Shown: positions 8,965 to 18,295, numbered from the stretch's first letter. The stretch is DNA of 64,000 bases from Thermoplasmata archaeon (GCA_015063245.1 SUSV01000002.1:186001-250000), one strand, 5' to 3'. Made by a program: numbers and translations. Notes: generated by a model from the sequence alone, not told the origin.

Positions 8965-9704
8965 TGGCGATGAAATATCTCGATAAGTATCCTAAGAATC
9001 TCGCGAAGAGCCTTTGGATAATGAAGCCTGTCGTAACGGCCTTCAAGCTGTTCTGCAAGACCGTCGTTCACAGGCCTGTAACCATCCTCTACCCCTACGA
9101 GAAGGAATGGATCCCCGAGAACTATCGCGGACGTCCCGGTCTCAGGTTCGACAGATGCGTCGGTTGCGGAATGTGCGCACGCATGTGCGTCACACAGGCA
9201 ATCAAGCTCATCGAGGTCGAGGATGACAATGGTAACAAGGTAATGAGGCCCCAGGTCAACGTCGGAAGGTGCGCATTCTGCGGATACTGCGCAGAGTACT
9301 GCCCCGTGGACGCAATGACTGTCACGCCCGAGTACGAGCTGGCAGAGTACACAAGGTACGACCTGCTCTACGGACCCAGGAGGCTCCATTACGAGAACAC
9401 GACCCCCGGAATGGAGGTCAAGCTCGAAGTGACTCTCCCCTCGGACATCGCCAACGGCAACCCCGAGAGGCGCGTGCACATCTTCGATGTGGACAAGCCC
9501 GAGCTCACAGACAGCAAATGTATCGGATGTAAGAAGTGCTCCAAGGTCTGCCCCGTCTCCGCCATCACGATGGTCGAGAAGGGAGTCAACGACAAGGGAA
9601 GGCCTATCGTACGTCCCGAATTCGACAACTCAAAGTGCATCTCATGCAAGAACTGTGTGGACGCATGTCCCAAGAGTGCACTTGAAATCAAGGAGGTGCT
9701 CTGA
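8964..9704 (+). CDS. fpoI: FpoI-like iron-sulfur subunit with four [4Fe-4S] motifs
   Basis: NuoI/FpoI proteins normally have two cluster motifs and about 130-180 residues. This one has 246 residues and four C-x2-C-x2-C-x3-C motifs: C65/68/71/75, C103/106/109/113, C186/189/192/196 and C225/228/231/235. The first pair is the canonical FpoI domain; residues 180-246 form a second ferredoxin domain, linked by a 65-residue segment. It should relay electrons to FpoB/D. With no fpoF in the operon, the extra domain is a plausible docking or entry point for ferredoxin or a heterodisulfide-reductase partner (inference). Confidence 0.92.
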   Translation: MAMKYLDKYPKNLAKSLWIMKPVVTAFKLFCKTVVHRPVTILYPYEKEWIPENYRGRPGLRFDRCVGCGMCARMCVTQAIKLIEVEDDNGNKVMRPQVNVGRCAFCGYCAEYCPVDAMTVTPEYELAEYTRYDLLYGPRRLHYENTTPGMEVKLEVTLPSDIANGNPERRVHIFDVDKPELTDSKCIGCKKCSKVCPVSAITMVEKGVNDKGRPIVRPEFDNSKCISCKNCVDACPKSALEIKEVL

Positions 9705-10045
9705 TGGGATACGTTATGGATACCGTCGACTGGGCATGGGACGGACTCACGGACTTCGCAGACCACGTCTGGGGCAACCTGGACCTGCTGGCGTTCCTGA
9801 TCCTCGCAGCAGTCACGATATTGGCAGCAATTTACGTCGTATGCGACAAGGAAGTCATGCACAGTGCATTCTACCTCGCACTCGTGTTCCTCTGCGTCGG
9901 ACTCTTCTACTTCTTCCTCGAAGCGGAGTTCATCGGAGTCATCCAGATGCTCGTGTACGTCGGTGCGATCACTATCCTGTTCGCATTCAGCGTTATGCTT
10001 ACTAGAAGGTATATTGTAACAAAGGAGGATGAGGACGATGAATAA
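9704..10045 (+). CDS. fpoJ: F420H2-dehydrogenase-like complex, subunit FpoJ N-terminal half
   Basis: A 113-residue membrane protein that matches the first half of NuoJ, with three hydrophobic segments and the conserved VIQMLVYVGAITILFAFSVML helix, in which NuoJ carries its pi-bulge. As in Methanosarcina, the NuoJ equivalent is split in two genes (J1/J2). It ends in an acidic tail (KEDEDDE). Start overlaps the fpoI stop by one base, and its end overlaps the next gene. Confidence 0.9.
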   Translation: MGYVMDTVDWAWDGLTDFADHVWGNLDLLAFLILAAVTILAAIYVVCDKEVMHSAFYLALVFLCVGLFYFFLEAEFIGVIQMLVYVGAITILFAFSVMLTRRYIVTKEDEDDE

Positions 10046-10343
10046 GAAAGCCGTTAAGGGTTTCATCGTAGCAGGAACTCTGCTATGCATCCTCGTTGTG
10101 GGAATCATGACTGCGGATATTGAATCCGATTATGACACTCCCCAGCCTAAGCCAGATACAACAACAGATAATGACGACGGCGGAGCTGGAAGTATTTACG
10201 ATGACGATGACAATTTGAAGACAAACAGTCTTCCGTATATGGTCTTCGAGAAATACGGATTCGCCCTAATTCCGTTGGCCTTACTGATGTTCGGTGCAAT
10301 GGTCGGAGGAGTCGTCATCTCCAAAGAGGAGGTTGAAGAATGA
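10038..10343 (+). CDS. F420H2-dehydrogenase-like complex, FpoJ C-terminal half (FpoJ2)
   Basis: A 101-residue protein with one transmembrane helix at each end and a hydrophilic, Asp/Thr-rich middle of about 40 residues. Position between fpoJ1 and fpoK identifies it as the split second half of NuoJ; the final FALIPLALLMFGAMVGGVVI helix is the recognisable part. AGGAGG at 10023-10028 supports the ATG at 10038 over the ATG at 10029. The frame overlaps the fpoJ1 end by 8 bases. Confidence 0.8.
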   Translation: MNKKAVKGFIVAGTLLCILVVGIMTADIESDYDTPQPKPDTTTDNDDGGAGSIYDDDDNLKTNSLPYMVFEKYGFALIPLALLMFGAMVGGVVISKEEVEE

Positions 10344-10678
10344 TCCCAATGGAGTACTTCCTCATCCTCGCAGCGATACTCTTCTGTATCGGAGCATACG
10401 GAGTCCTGACAAAGAGCAATGCGATTGTCGTGCTGATGTGTATCGAGCTCATGCTCAATGCAGCGAACATAAACTTCATCACATTCGCAGCATACAATAT
10501 CGATACCATCGAACTCCTCACTATGGAAGCAACAGCTGTAGGGCAGGCGTTCGTAATCATGTCGATTTCAGTCGCAGCCGCAGAGGTCGCGGTCGGAATC
10601 GCTATCCTGCTCAACGCTTACAAGATCAGGAAGACAACCGAGCTCGATGATGCTGAGCTCACAACCATGAGGTGGTAA
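10340..10678 (+). CDS. fpoK: F420H2-dehydrogenase-like complex, subunit FpoK (NuoK-like)
   Basis: A 112-residue, three-helix membrane subunit. The conserved NuoK glutamates are visible in IELMLNAANINF (helix 2) and in the VAAAEVAVGIAILL helix 3; these lie on the proton path. It overlaps the previous gene by 4 bases and ends just before fpoL. Length is slightly longer than typical because of a short polar C-terminal tail. Confidence 0.94.
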   Translation: MIPMEYFLILAAILFCIGAYGVLTKSNAIVVLMCIELMLNAANINFITFAAYNIDTIELLTMEATAVGQAFVIMSISVAAAEVAVGIAILLNAYKIRKTTELDDAELTTMRW

Positions 10679-10680
10679 AC

Positions 10681-12693
10681 ATGATAGCAGAATACACTTG
10701 GCTCATTCCGTTTATCCCCATGATGTGTTTCCTCATCATCGGAATCATCGGAAAGAAGACTCCCGAGAAGGGAGGATACATCGCAATCGCCGGAGCGCTC
10801 TCGGCATTCATCATCTCCGCAGCGGTCTCATACGAGTACCTGACCGGAGACGCATTCGATGCTGGAGAGGCAATCACCAGCGAGATCGAGTGGTTCCAGA
10901 TCGGAACATACACGATGCACCTCGGATACTATGTCGACGGACTGACATGCGCAATGATGTTGTTCTCGTCATTCATCTCGACACTCATCTTCATCTACTC
11001 TCTCGGCTACATGCACGACCAGGGAGAGAGGAAGAACAGGTACTACGCCGAGGTCTCACTGTTCCTTACCGGAATGCTCGGACTGATCGTCTCAAGCAAC
11101 TTCCTCGAGCTCTTCATCTTCTGGGAAGTAATGGGACTCTGTTCCTACCTGCTCATCGGATTCTGGTCCTTCAGGCACCACGACGGTGATGCAGCATCAG
11201 CAAACGCAGCATCTGCTGCAAAGAAGGCTTTCCTCGTAACACGTATGGGAGATGTCTGCCTCATGGGTGGACTGTTCATCCTCCTGAACCAGTTCGGAAG
11301 CCTCGACTACACAACAATGTTCGCAACCGCAGAGCTGGTCGCAGAAGCCGACCCAGACATGCTCACACTTGGTCTCCTCCTCATGTTCGGAGGAGTCATC
11401 GGTAAGAGCGCTCAGTTCCCTCTGCACGACTGGCTTCCCGATGCGATGGCCGGTCCTACGACCGTATCGTCACTCATTCACGCAGCGACAATGGTCAAGG
11501 CCGGAGTCTACCTCGTTGCAAGGGCATTCCCCATCTATGTGATGGATGGAAATGTCATGCTCTTCGTCGGAATCATCGGAGGAGTCACAGCATTCATCGC
11601 CGCGACAATGGCGCTCAACAACATGAACATCAAGAAGGTCCTTGCTTACTCCACCATCTCACAGCTCGGATACATGATCCTCGCTCTCGGAGCAGGAGGA
11701 TACCTCTGGTCCCTCGGCTACTATGAGCTCGGAGCACTCGGATTCTTCGCAGGATGCTTCCACATGATCAACCACGCCTTCTTCAAGGCACTCCTGTTCA
11801 TGGGATCCGGATCCGTCATCCACGGAACCGGAACAGAGGACATGAGGCTCATGGGAGGACTCTTCAAGAAGATGAAGATCACAGCAACGACAATGCTCTT
11901 CGGATGCCTTGCAATCGCAGGAATCCCCATCTTCAGCGGATTCTGGTCCAAGGATCTCGTCATCGATGCCGCAATGGCAGCGTTCGAGCACGGAACCGCT
12001 GACGGAGCAACATGGTTCATCATCCTCTGGGTGCTCGCAGTCATCACCGCATTCATGACGGCATTCTACATGTTCCGTATGTGGTTCATGACCTTCATGG
12101 GAGAGCCCAGGGAGAACGCACAGCACTGCCACGGCGAATCACCCAAGACAATGACAATGCCCCTCGTGATCCTCGCGATCTTCGCACTCATCAGCGGACT
12201 GTTCATGTTCGTCGGACTGGCTGACATGCTTCCCCTTCACGAGGGAATGGAGCTTGTCACGCTCGACGGAATGGAAGAGGGTATCGAGCTGTTCAAGAAC
12301 CCCTACACCTACCTCACACTGATCCTTGCGATCGTCGGAATCGTAATCGCATACCTCATGTATGTGAAGAAGACCATCAACCCCGGAAAGTTCAACAAGT
12401 TCGGGGAGTCCTGGCTTTACAAGGCACTCACCAAGAGATGGTGGTTCCCCGATCTGTACAACCAGATCTCCTGGAAGCTCGGATACGGAGTCGCAAAGGG
12501 TGTCAACTATATTGACAGGCAGATCGTCGACGGTACAGTCAACGGTCTTTCAAGCGCAGTAGTGGGCGGAGGAGACGCAATAAGCAAGGTCCAGACCGGA
12601 CACGTACAGGATTACTCCTCGATCGTGCTCCTCGGAGTGGCCGTGCTTTCAGTGGTCGTACTCCTTATCGTCGCACAGCTGGGAGGTCTCTGA
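10681..12693 (+). CDS. fpoL: F420H2-dehydrogenase-like complex, proton-pumping subunit FpoL (NuoL-like)
   Basis: A 670-residue antiporter-like membrane subunit, one of three in the operon. Family features include FWEVMGLCSYLLIGFW with the key Glu, the Lys region of QFPLHDWLPDAMAGPTTVSSLIHAATMVKAG, and a long C-terminal extension matching the NuoL lateral helix. GAGGTGG 5 bases upstream supports the ATG at 10681; a GTG at 10672 is possible. The gene contributes directly to ion translocation across the cytoplasmic membrane. Confidence 0.96.
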   Translation: MIAEYTWLIPFIPMMCFLIIGIIGKKTPEKGGYIAIAGALSAFIISAAVSYEYLTGDAFDAGEAITSEIEWFQIGTYTMHLGYYVDGLTCAMMLFSSFISTLIFIYSLGYMHDQGERKNRYYAEVSLFLTGMLGLIVSSNFLELFIFWEVMGLCSYLLIGFWSFRHHDGDAASANAASAAKKAFLVTRMGDVCLMGGLFILLNQFGSLDYTTMFATAELVAEADPDMLTLGLLLMFGGVIGKSAQFPLHDWLPDAMAGPTTVSSLIHAATMVKAGVYLVARAFPIYVMDGNVMLFVGIIGGVTAFIAATMALNNMNIKKVLAYSTISQLGYMILALGAGGYLWSLGYYELGALGFFAGCFHMINHAFFKALLFMGSGSVIHGTGTEDMRLMGGLFKKMKITATTMLFGCLAIAGIPIFSGFWSKDLVIDAAMAAFEHGTADGATWFIILWVLAVITAFMTAFYMFRMWFMTFMGEPRENAQHCHGESPKTMTMPLVILAIFALISGLFMFVGLADMLPLHEGMELVTLDGMEEGIELFKNPYTYLTLILAIVGIVIAYLMYVKKTINPGKFNKFGESWLYKALTKRWWFPDLYNQISWKLGYGVAKGVNYIDRQIVDGTVNGLSSAVVGGGDAISKVQTGHVQDYSSIVLLGVAVLSVVVLLIVAQLGGL

Positions 12694-12694
12694 T

Positions 12695-14188
12695 ATGAGT
12701 ATGATTCTTTCAAGTCTGATTCTGATCCCCTTGGTCGGAGCGATCGTCGCACTGTTCATGGGAGGATCCAGGGACAAGCTCGCTAAGTATGTGGCAATCG
12801 CATTCTCGGCAGTCACACTCATCGTGTCCTCGCTGCTCCTCTTCAAGATATTCGGAGAGTTCGATGAGCTCGGCGAATCCTATGAGTGGATCAGCAACAA
12901 CACATTCATCATGAACTACGCACTGGAAGTGGACGGACTCAGCATCCTGATGGTCTTCCTGACCTCACTGCTCGTCGTCCTCGTCAATGTGTTCTCGATC
13001 GATGAGCACAGGGAGAACAACAACTACTTCTACGCACTGATCCTGGCCATGGAAGTCGGTCTCATGGGAGTCTACCTCGCAGCGGACTACTTCCTGTTCT
13101 ACATCATGTGGGAAGTAACACTGATCCCCATGTACTTCATGATCTCATGGTACGGAGGACCCCGCAGGCACTACTCTGCTATCAAGTTCTTCATCTACAC
13201 ACACGTAGCATCGCTCGTCATGCTGATCGGTATCTTCGCGATCGGATACGAATCCGTCGCAAGCGGACCTGTCAACTACTCGTTCGAGGCAGTCAAGGCC
13301 GGTATCGCAGGAACAGCACTGGAGACCCAGTCACTGATCTTCGCCCTCCTGTTCTTCGGTTTCATGGTCAAGATGCCTTCGGTACCCTTCCACACATGGC
13401 TTCCCGATGCACACACCGAGGCACCTACAGAGGGTTCAGTCCTTCTGGCCGGTGTCATGCTTAAGATGGGATCGTACGGTATCATCCGTTTCTGTATCGA
13501 GGCACTTCCCGATGCTGCAGAGCACTGGCAGTGGCTCATCATCGCGATCGCCCTCGTATCCATCATCTACGGTGCATACGGATGTATCGCACAGACTGAT
13601 CTCAAGAAGATGGTCGCATTCTCATCCATCAGCCACATGGGAATGGTCATGCTCGGTATCGGATGTCTCTCGGATGCGGGAATCACCTTCGCAGTCTTCC
13701 AGATGTTCGCACACGGACTCATCACAGCAATGCTGTTCATGGTCTGCGGTATGACCGGACACAAGGTCGGAACCAGAGAGATCCCCCTCCTCGGTGGACT
13801 CGCTGGAAGGATGCCTGTTTACGCAACCTTCATGATGATCGCCTTCATGGCATCGCTTGGACTTCCCGGACTCGTAGGATTCTGGGGAGAGTTCCCCGTC
13901 ATCATGGCCTTCTACGAGTTCATCCTCGAAGAAGACGTGATCTGGATGCTCGTGTTCTGCATGCTGTCCCTCATGCTGACTGCAGGATACTACCTGTGGG
14001 CAATGCAGAGGACACTCTTCGGACCCGAGACCAAGAAGATCGACCTCTCGAAGGCACACGATGTCGGACACTTCGAGTTCGCAGCACTCCTCGTGCTCGC
14101 AATCCTCGTGGCGTTCTTCGGAGTATGGCCTGACGGAGCACTTCAGTTCATCGATCCCTATGTGGACGGACTCTTCGGGGTGATCTGA
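12695..14188 (+). CDS. fpoM: F420H2-dehydrogenase-like complex, proton-pumping subunit FpoM (NuoM-like)
   Basis: A 497-residue antiporter-like subunit with about 14 hydrophobic segments. Recognisable motifs are MWEVTLIPMYFMISWYGG, PFHTWLPDAHTEAPTEGSV with the broken-helix region, and LKKMVAFSSISHMGMV. The start lies 1 base beyond the fpoL stop. It provides a second proton channel of the membrane arm. Sequence and length are ordinary for the family. Confidence 0.96.
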   Translation: MSMILSSLILIPLVGAIVALFMGGSRDKLAKYVAIAFSAVTLIVSSLLLFKIFGEFDELGESYEWISNNTFIMNYALEVDGLSILMVFLTSLLVVLVNVFSIDEHRENNNYFYALILAMEVGLMGVYLAADYFLFYIMWEVTLIPMYFMISWYGGPRRHYSAIKFFIYTHVASLVMLIGIFAIGYESVASGPVNYSFEAVKAGIAGTALETQSLIFALLFFGFMVKMPSVPFHTWLPDAHTEAPTEGSVLLAGVMLKMGSYGIIRFCIEALPDAAEHWQWLIIAIALVSIIYGAYGCIAQTDLKKMVAFSSISHMGMVMLGIGCLSDAGITFAVFQMFAHGLITAMLFMVCGMTGHKVGTREIPLLGGLAGRMPVYATFMMIAFMASLGLPGLVGFWGEFPVIMAFYEFILEEDVIWMLVFCMLSLMLTAGYYLWAMQRTLFGPETKKIDLSKAHDVGHFEFAALLVLAILVAFFGVWPDGALQFIDPYVDGLFGVI

Positions 14189-14189
14189 A

Positions 14190-15698
14190 ATGGATTCCGA
14201 AATTATCACCAACATATTCGGAGACCTCACTCCCGTTGCAACGATCATCATCCTTGCAATCGGAGTACTCTCCTTCCCTGCCGTACAGATGTTCGGTAAG
14301 AAGCACGTGGTGACCTGGATCTACGCACTCGTCATTGCTCTCGTCGCGCTCGCAGTCGACATAATCCTCCTTATGAGCGATTATGCAGGCTACTATGCTG
14401 GTGAGGACGACATGGCGAACTGGATTGTATGCAATCCTTACACGCTCTACATGCAGCTCCTGTTCCTGACAGTGCTCACCATCACCGTCTTCGTCTGTCA
14501 CTCAAGCATCGAGACAACAAAGAACCACAGCGGTGCGTTCTACTCCCTGCTCTTCGGTGCAACCACCGGTATGCTCTTCGTGGTCACAACCTACGACCTC
14601 CTGACGATCTTCGTCGGAGTCGAGCTGACCAGTATCTCATCATATGCGATGGTAGCCCTCAAGAGGAAGGACGGAAGGGCATCCGAGGCCGCGGTCAAGT
14701 ACGCCATCGTCGGCGGAATGTCCACAGCGCTCACCCTCTATGGTATCTCGATGGTGTACGGAACAACCGGAACAACCGATCTCATCCTGCTTCAGGCTAT
14801 CATGTTTGACGGACCTCCATTCACTTGGTTATTCGCCATTGGTATGATCTGCATGATCGCAGGATACGGATTCAAGATCGCAATGGTGCCCTTCCACATG
14901 TGGGCACCCGATGTGTACGAGGGAGCGGCAACACCCGTCTCCATGTTCCTTGCCACAGCATCGAAGAAGATGGGACTGGGAGTCTTCATTCAGGTCTTCC
15001 TGTTCATGTTCATCATGGCCAAGACGCAGGTCTGCGGAGAGGCATTCCAGTATGTCTTCGCAATCCTTGCGGCCGTCACGATGACTGTCGGAAACATCGT
15101 CGCAATCGCACAGACGAACATCAAGAGAATGCTCGCATACTCATCCATCGCTCAGGCTGGATACATCCTGATCATGATGGTCGTCATGACCCCCGAGGCA
15201 GAGGCCGCTGGTCTCTTCCACATGTTTACCCACGTGTTCATGAAGGGAGGAGCATTCCTCATCGTCGGTGCACTGATCTGTGCCGGTATCGGAGAGAAGA
15301 TCTCAGACTACAAGGGACTCGCAAAGAGGGCACCTCTCATCGCATTCGCGATGATGCTGTTCCTGTTCTCACTGGCAGGAATCCCTCCTCTCGCAGGATT
15401 CACATCCAAGTTCTTCCTGTTCGCATCTGCGGTCGGAGGACCCGGAGACGCATCCGCGGAGTGGGTATGGCTCGCACTCGTTGCAATCCTCAACTCGGCA
15501 ATCTCCCTGTACTACTACGCAAGGGTAGTCAAGGCGATGTACATCGAGAAGGGCGCAAGCACCGAGAAGATCAAGATCCCCAAGCCATTCCTTGTGGCCA
15601 TCCTGGTCTGTGTCGTGTTCGTCATCGTCCTCGGAGTATACCCCGATCTCATCTTCGGATATGCCGAGGCAGCAGCGAATGCAACATTCGGAATCTGA
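14190..15698 (+). CDS. fpoN: F420H2-dehydrogenase-like complex, proton-pumping subunit FpoN (NuoN-like)
   Basis: The last gene of the fpo operon, a 502-residue antiporter-like membrane subunit. It carries the NuoN segments VGVELTSISSYAMVALKR, PFHMWAPDVYEGAATPVSMFLA and IKRMLAYSSIAQAGYILI. Neither fpoF (F420H2 oxidation) nor fpoO follows it here; the next gene on the same strand is a prenyl-synthase homologue about 100 bases away. A pyrimidine-rich tract downstream could end the transcript. Confidence 0.95.
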   Translation: MDSEIITNIFGDLTPVATIIILAIGVLSFPAVQMFGKKHVVTWIYALVIALVALAVDIILLMSDYAGYYAGEDDMANWIVCNPYTLYMQLLFLTVLTITVFVCHSSIETTKNHSGAFYSLLFGATTGMLFVVTTYDLLTIFVGVELTSISSYAMVALKRKDGRASEAAVKYAIVGGMSTALTLYGISMVYGTTGTTDLILLQAIMFDGPPFTWLFAIGMICMIAGYGFKIAMVPFHMWAPDVYEGAATPVSMFLATASKKMGLGVFIQVFLFMFIMAKTQVCGEAFQYVFAILAAVTMTVGNIVAIAQTNIKRMLAYSSIAQAGYILIMMVVMTPEAEAAGLFHMFTHVFMKGGAFLIVGALICAGIGEKISDYKGLAKRAPLIAFAMMLFLFSLAGIPPLAGFTSKFFLFASAVGGPGDASAEWVWLALVAILNSAISLYYYARVVKAMYIEKGASTEKIKIPKPFLVAILVCVVFVIVLGVYPDLIFGYAEAAANATFGI

Positions 15699-15711
15699 GT
15701 AACGTTCCAAC

Positions 15712-15745
15712 AAACCTTTTCCCAAACCTTTTTCCCCTCATTTTG
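15712..15745 (+). terminator. T-rich termination tract after fpoN
   Basis: Repeated short T runs (CCTTTTCCC, CCTTTTTCCCC, ATTTTG) follow the fpoN stop by about 15 bases without a strong hairpin. This fits the U-tract termination known for archaeal RNA polymerase. Read-through into the next gene remains possible. Confidence 0.45.
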
Positions 15746-15799
15746 TTGTGCCAGATTATCAGCTAAAAAGCATTAAGTACGCCATGTCGATACTGCAAT

Positions 15800-16738
15800 A
15801 TGGCCCAGAGCTGGTATTCAATCGTCGATGATGAGTTATCTCAGGTCGACGATCAGATGAGGACGGAGGTGAGGTCCGCATATCCCGAACTGAACGAGAT
15901 GTGCGAACAGACGCTCAAATCCCGCTACCACATCGTCAGGCCCGCTCTGTGTATTCTATCATATTATGCCAACGGCGGTAAGGAGAAGGATATCGCCGTC
16001 AACACTGCCTCATGCTTCGAGGCCGTTTTCGAGGGACTGCATCTCCATGACCGTATCGATGAGAATGGTCAGGTCACAGGAGGCAGGAAGAAGATGTTCT
16101 CCAAGGTGCCTTCGACGACCAAGGTCATCGTGGCCGGTGATTTCATGTATGTCATGGGATTCCGCCTCGCCTATGGGAAGGTGCCCAAGACCGTACCTTA
16201 CCTCATGAAAGCATCATCATCGATCAGCGATGCGATATTCTCCATCGTCAACAGGGAGCATGATCCCAACGTAACGGAGGAGGAATGCATGAAGATCCTC
16301 GCCGACAAGAGCGGTATCGAATATCAGGTGCTCATGGAATGCGGGGCAGAGCAGGCCGGAGCCGAAGAGGATCGGAGGAATGCCATGAGGGAGTGCGGAA
16401 CATGCATCGGCATGGCACTGAGGCTCGAGTCCGAGCTGAACGATCTGATCGGCGATGGTAACAGGGATACGCTCTTCGAAGGCCATCCGTCGCTTCCGAT
16501 ATTCTATTCCATGCAGGATGCCAAATCCGGGGAGAAGATCAGGGAGATATTCTCCAAGAAGGAGATCTCCCCCAAAGAGGCCGAACAGGCGGTATCGCTC
16601 ATCAAAGGGACCGATGCCGTCGACAGGTGCAAGGCCCTGATCAGAAGATACATGCAGAAGGCTTCCGAGATAATCAGCGATCTTTCTGATTCGGATTACA
16701 AGAAATCGCTTCTTGCTTTCGTCAACGACGAGATTTGA
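15800..16738 (+). CDS. Polyprenyl synthetase-family protein with degenerate Asp-rich motifs
   Basis: A 312-residue all-helical protein of the trans-prenyl diphosphate synthase superfamily. The first aspartate-rich motif, normally HDDxxD, reads HDRIDE (residues 83-88). The second, normally DDxxD, reads ESELND. Both magnesium sites are therefore incomplete. It may be a non-catalytic partner of another prenyl synthase, or an enzyme with altered chemistry. It lies directly downstream of fpo and 7 bases before a GGR-like reductase, which suggests work on an isoprenoid, perhaps a lipid electron carrier or membrane lipid (inference). Confidence 0.7.
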   Translation: MAQSWYSIVDDELSQVDDQMRTEVRSAYPELNEMCEQTLKSRYHIVRPALCILSYYANGGKEKDIAVNTASCFEAVFEGLHLHDRIDENGQVTGGRKKMFSKVPSTTKVIVAGDFMYVMGFRLAYGKVPKTVPYLMKASSSISDAIFSIVNREHDPNVTEEECMKILADKSGIEYQVLMECGAEQAGAEEDRRNAMRECGTCIGMALRLESELNDLIGDGNRDTLFEGHPSLPIFYSMQDAKSGEKIREIFSKKEISPKEAEQAVSLIKGTDAVDRCKALIRRYMQKASEIISDLSDSDYKKSLLAFVNDEI

Positions 16739-16745
16739 GGTTATC

Positions 16746-17834
16746 ATGACAGAGAAGGTAGATGTCCTGGTGGTCGGTTCCGGACCTGCCGGCAGCGTAG
16801 CGGCAAGATACGCGGCCATGTCCGGTGCAACAGTGAAGGTCCTTGAGAGGCGTCCGAAGGTGGGCGTCCCCGTCAGATGCGGGGAGTTCATGCCCTCCGA
16901 TCAGGAGATCCAGGACATGTTCCCCAAGCTGAAGGACATCGACACGCTCTTCAACATCCCCGACGAGCTCAGATGCAGGCAGATCATCGGAATCGACCTG
17001 GTTAATCCCAAGGACAAGGTCACGAAGCTCGAGTTCAGCGGATACACCACCGACAGGGACAGGTTCGATCAGTATTTGGCACAGCTGGCTCAGGAGGCAG
17101 GAGCGGAGATATCGTTCAACGAATCCTTCGATCAGCTGAAGGACGGAGTCGCCGTCACCGACAAGGGTGAGATCGAGTACAAGGTCCTCATCGGTGCCGA
17201 CGGTCCCGGATCCCGCGTAGCGCAGAGCCTCGGTCTGAAGAGGAACATGAATCCGTATCCTGCGTTCACAACACAGGTCAAAGGGGATTTCGACCCCTGC
17301 ATGAAGATGTTCTTCGGAGGTATCGCGCCCGGAGCATACGGATGGATCATCCCCAAGGACGGGCGTGCCAACGTAGGTGTCGGCTTCTCGCCCAAATTCG
17401 CCAAGGATTCCCTGAAGGCATATTTCGACAAGTTCATGGACAGGCACGGTTTCGAAGCGGACTGCAAGGTCCACGGCAAATATGTGCCGAGCGAGGGCCC
17501 GATCCCCAAGACCGTATCCGGCAACGGCATGGTCGTCGGAGATGCAGCGGGACAGGTCATCTCCGTCAACGGGGGAGGCATCCCATTGGCCATGATTGCA
17601 GGACGCATCTGCGGTACCGTTGCGGGAGAGAATGTCAGGAGCGGGGCGTCATTGGAGAATTATGAGTCTCAGTGGAGGGACATCATGGGGAAGCCTCTCA
17701 AGACGGCCGCGTTCAACAAGAAGCTGGCAGACATATTCGCATTCAGGTCCGATTTCACGACCAACATGTGCATGGGGATACTCGGCAAGCGCAGGATGGG
17801 CAACCTTATCAGGTGCAAGCGCATCTTCCCGTGA
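16746..17834 (+). CDS. Geranylgeranyl reductase-family FAD-dependent oxidoreductase
   Basis: A 362-residue flavoprotein. GSGPAGSVAARYAA is the N-terminal FAD-binding Rossmann motif; RCGEF (around residue 40), AYGWIIPK and the GDAAG motif match archaeal geranylgeranyl reductases. These saturate the isoprenoid chains of lipids or quinone-like carriers at the membrane. The ATG at 16746 follows the prenyl synthase homologue directly, so the two are an operon. Whether the substrate is digeranylgeranylglycerophospholipid or another prenyl compound cannot be told from sequence. Confidence 0.85.
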   Translation: MTEKVDVLVVGSGPAGSVAARYAAMSGATVKVLERRPKVGVPVRCGEFMPSDQEIQDMFPKLKDIDTLFNIPDELRCRQIIGIDLVNPKDKVTKLEFSGYTTDRDRFDQYLAQLAQEAGAEISFNESFDQLKDGVAVTDKGEIEYKVLIGADGPGSRVAQSLGLKRNMNPYPAFTTQVKGDFDPCMKMFFGGIAPGAYGWIIPKDGRANVGVGFSPKFAKDSLKAYFDKFMDRHGFEADCKVHGKYVPSEGPIPKTVSGNGMVVGDAAGQVISVNGGGIPLAMIAGRICGTVAGENVRSGASLENYESQWRDIMGKPLKTAAFNKKLADIFAFRSDFTTNMCMGILGKRRMGNLIRCKRIFP

Positions 17835-17836
17835 TC

Positions 17837-18295
17837 TCATTTCTTCCTGCAGGCCTTCATAGGGGAACCGCAGACAGGGCATTCGGGATACTTCTCCTTG
17901 AACCATTTGCCGCAGCCGATGCACTTGTAGTTCCACTTGACGACCTTCTCGATCCCTTTCATGCCGACAGGCTTGAAGCCTATGCCCATGATCTTCGCGA
18001 CATTCTGTATCGAATAGTCGTCGGACCAGATGGTACCGCTGACGTCAAGCGCCAGTGCCAGCACGGTCATGTCGACCGGCGACAGCCTTCCCAGGTCGCC
18101 GCTCTTCTTGGCGGCTTCCTCGACCTTCCTCAGGGATTCCTTCGAGCATTCTGAGACCCTTACCATGTCGCCCCAGAGGGCGAGACGCGGATCCTCGTAC
18201 TTCTCCAGCTCCCTGATGACTCCCGGGGGGCAGACATGCTCCTCCTGAGGGAGGGCATCCATCGAAAAGAATGCGGAACTGTCCAATACGAGCAT
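17837..18295 (-). CDS. nob1: Endoribonuclease Nob1 (PIN domain plus zinc ribbon)
   Basis: Nob1 cleaves the 3' end of pre-16S rRNA during small-subunit maturation. The 152-residue protein starts MLVLDSSAFF, the first PIN acidic residue, followed by a second acidic cluster (SPVDMTVLALA) and WSDDYS. A C-terminal zinc ribbon has the pattern C-x2-C (KCIGCG) and C-x2-C (ECPVCG). I chose the ATG at 18295 because it gives the family N-terminus; a GTG 21 bases upstream adds residues with no homology. It is convergent with the reductase gene (2 bases apart) and divergent from carS. Confidence 0.88.
   Translation of the reverse strand: MLVLDSSAFFSMDALPQEEHVCPPGVIRELEKYEDPRLALWGDMVRVSECSKESLRKVEEAAKKSGDLGRLSPVDMTVLALALDVSGTIWSDDYSIQNVAKIMGIGFKPVGMKGIEKVVKWNYKCIGCGKWFKEKYPECPVCGSPMKACRKK

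Noticed and set aside
5249..15698. Possible fpoF or fpoO gene within or after the operon
   Set aside because: I followed every gene from fpoA to fpoN; none has the F420H2-oxidising subunit features and the downstream genes are isoprenoid-related.
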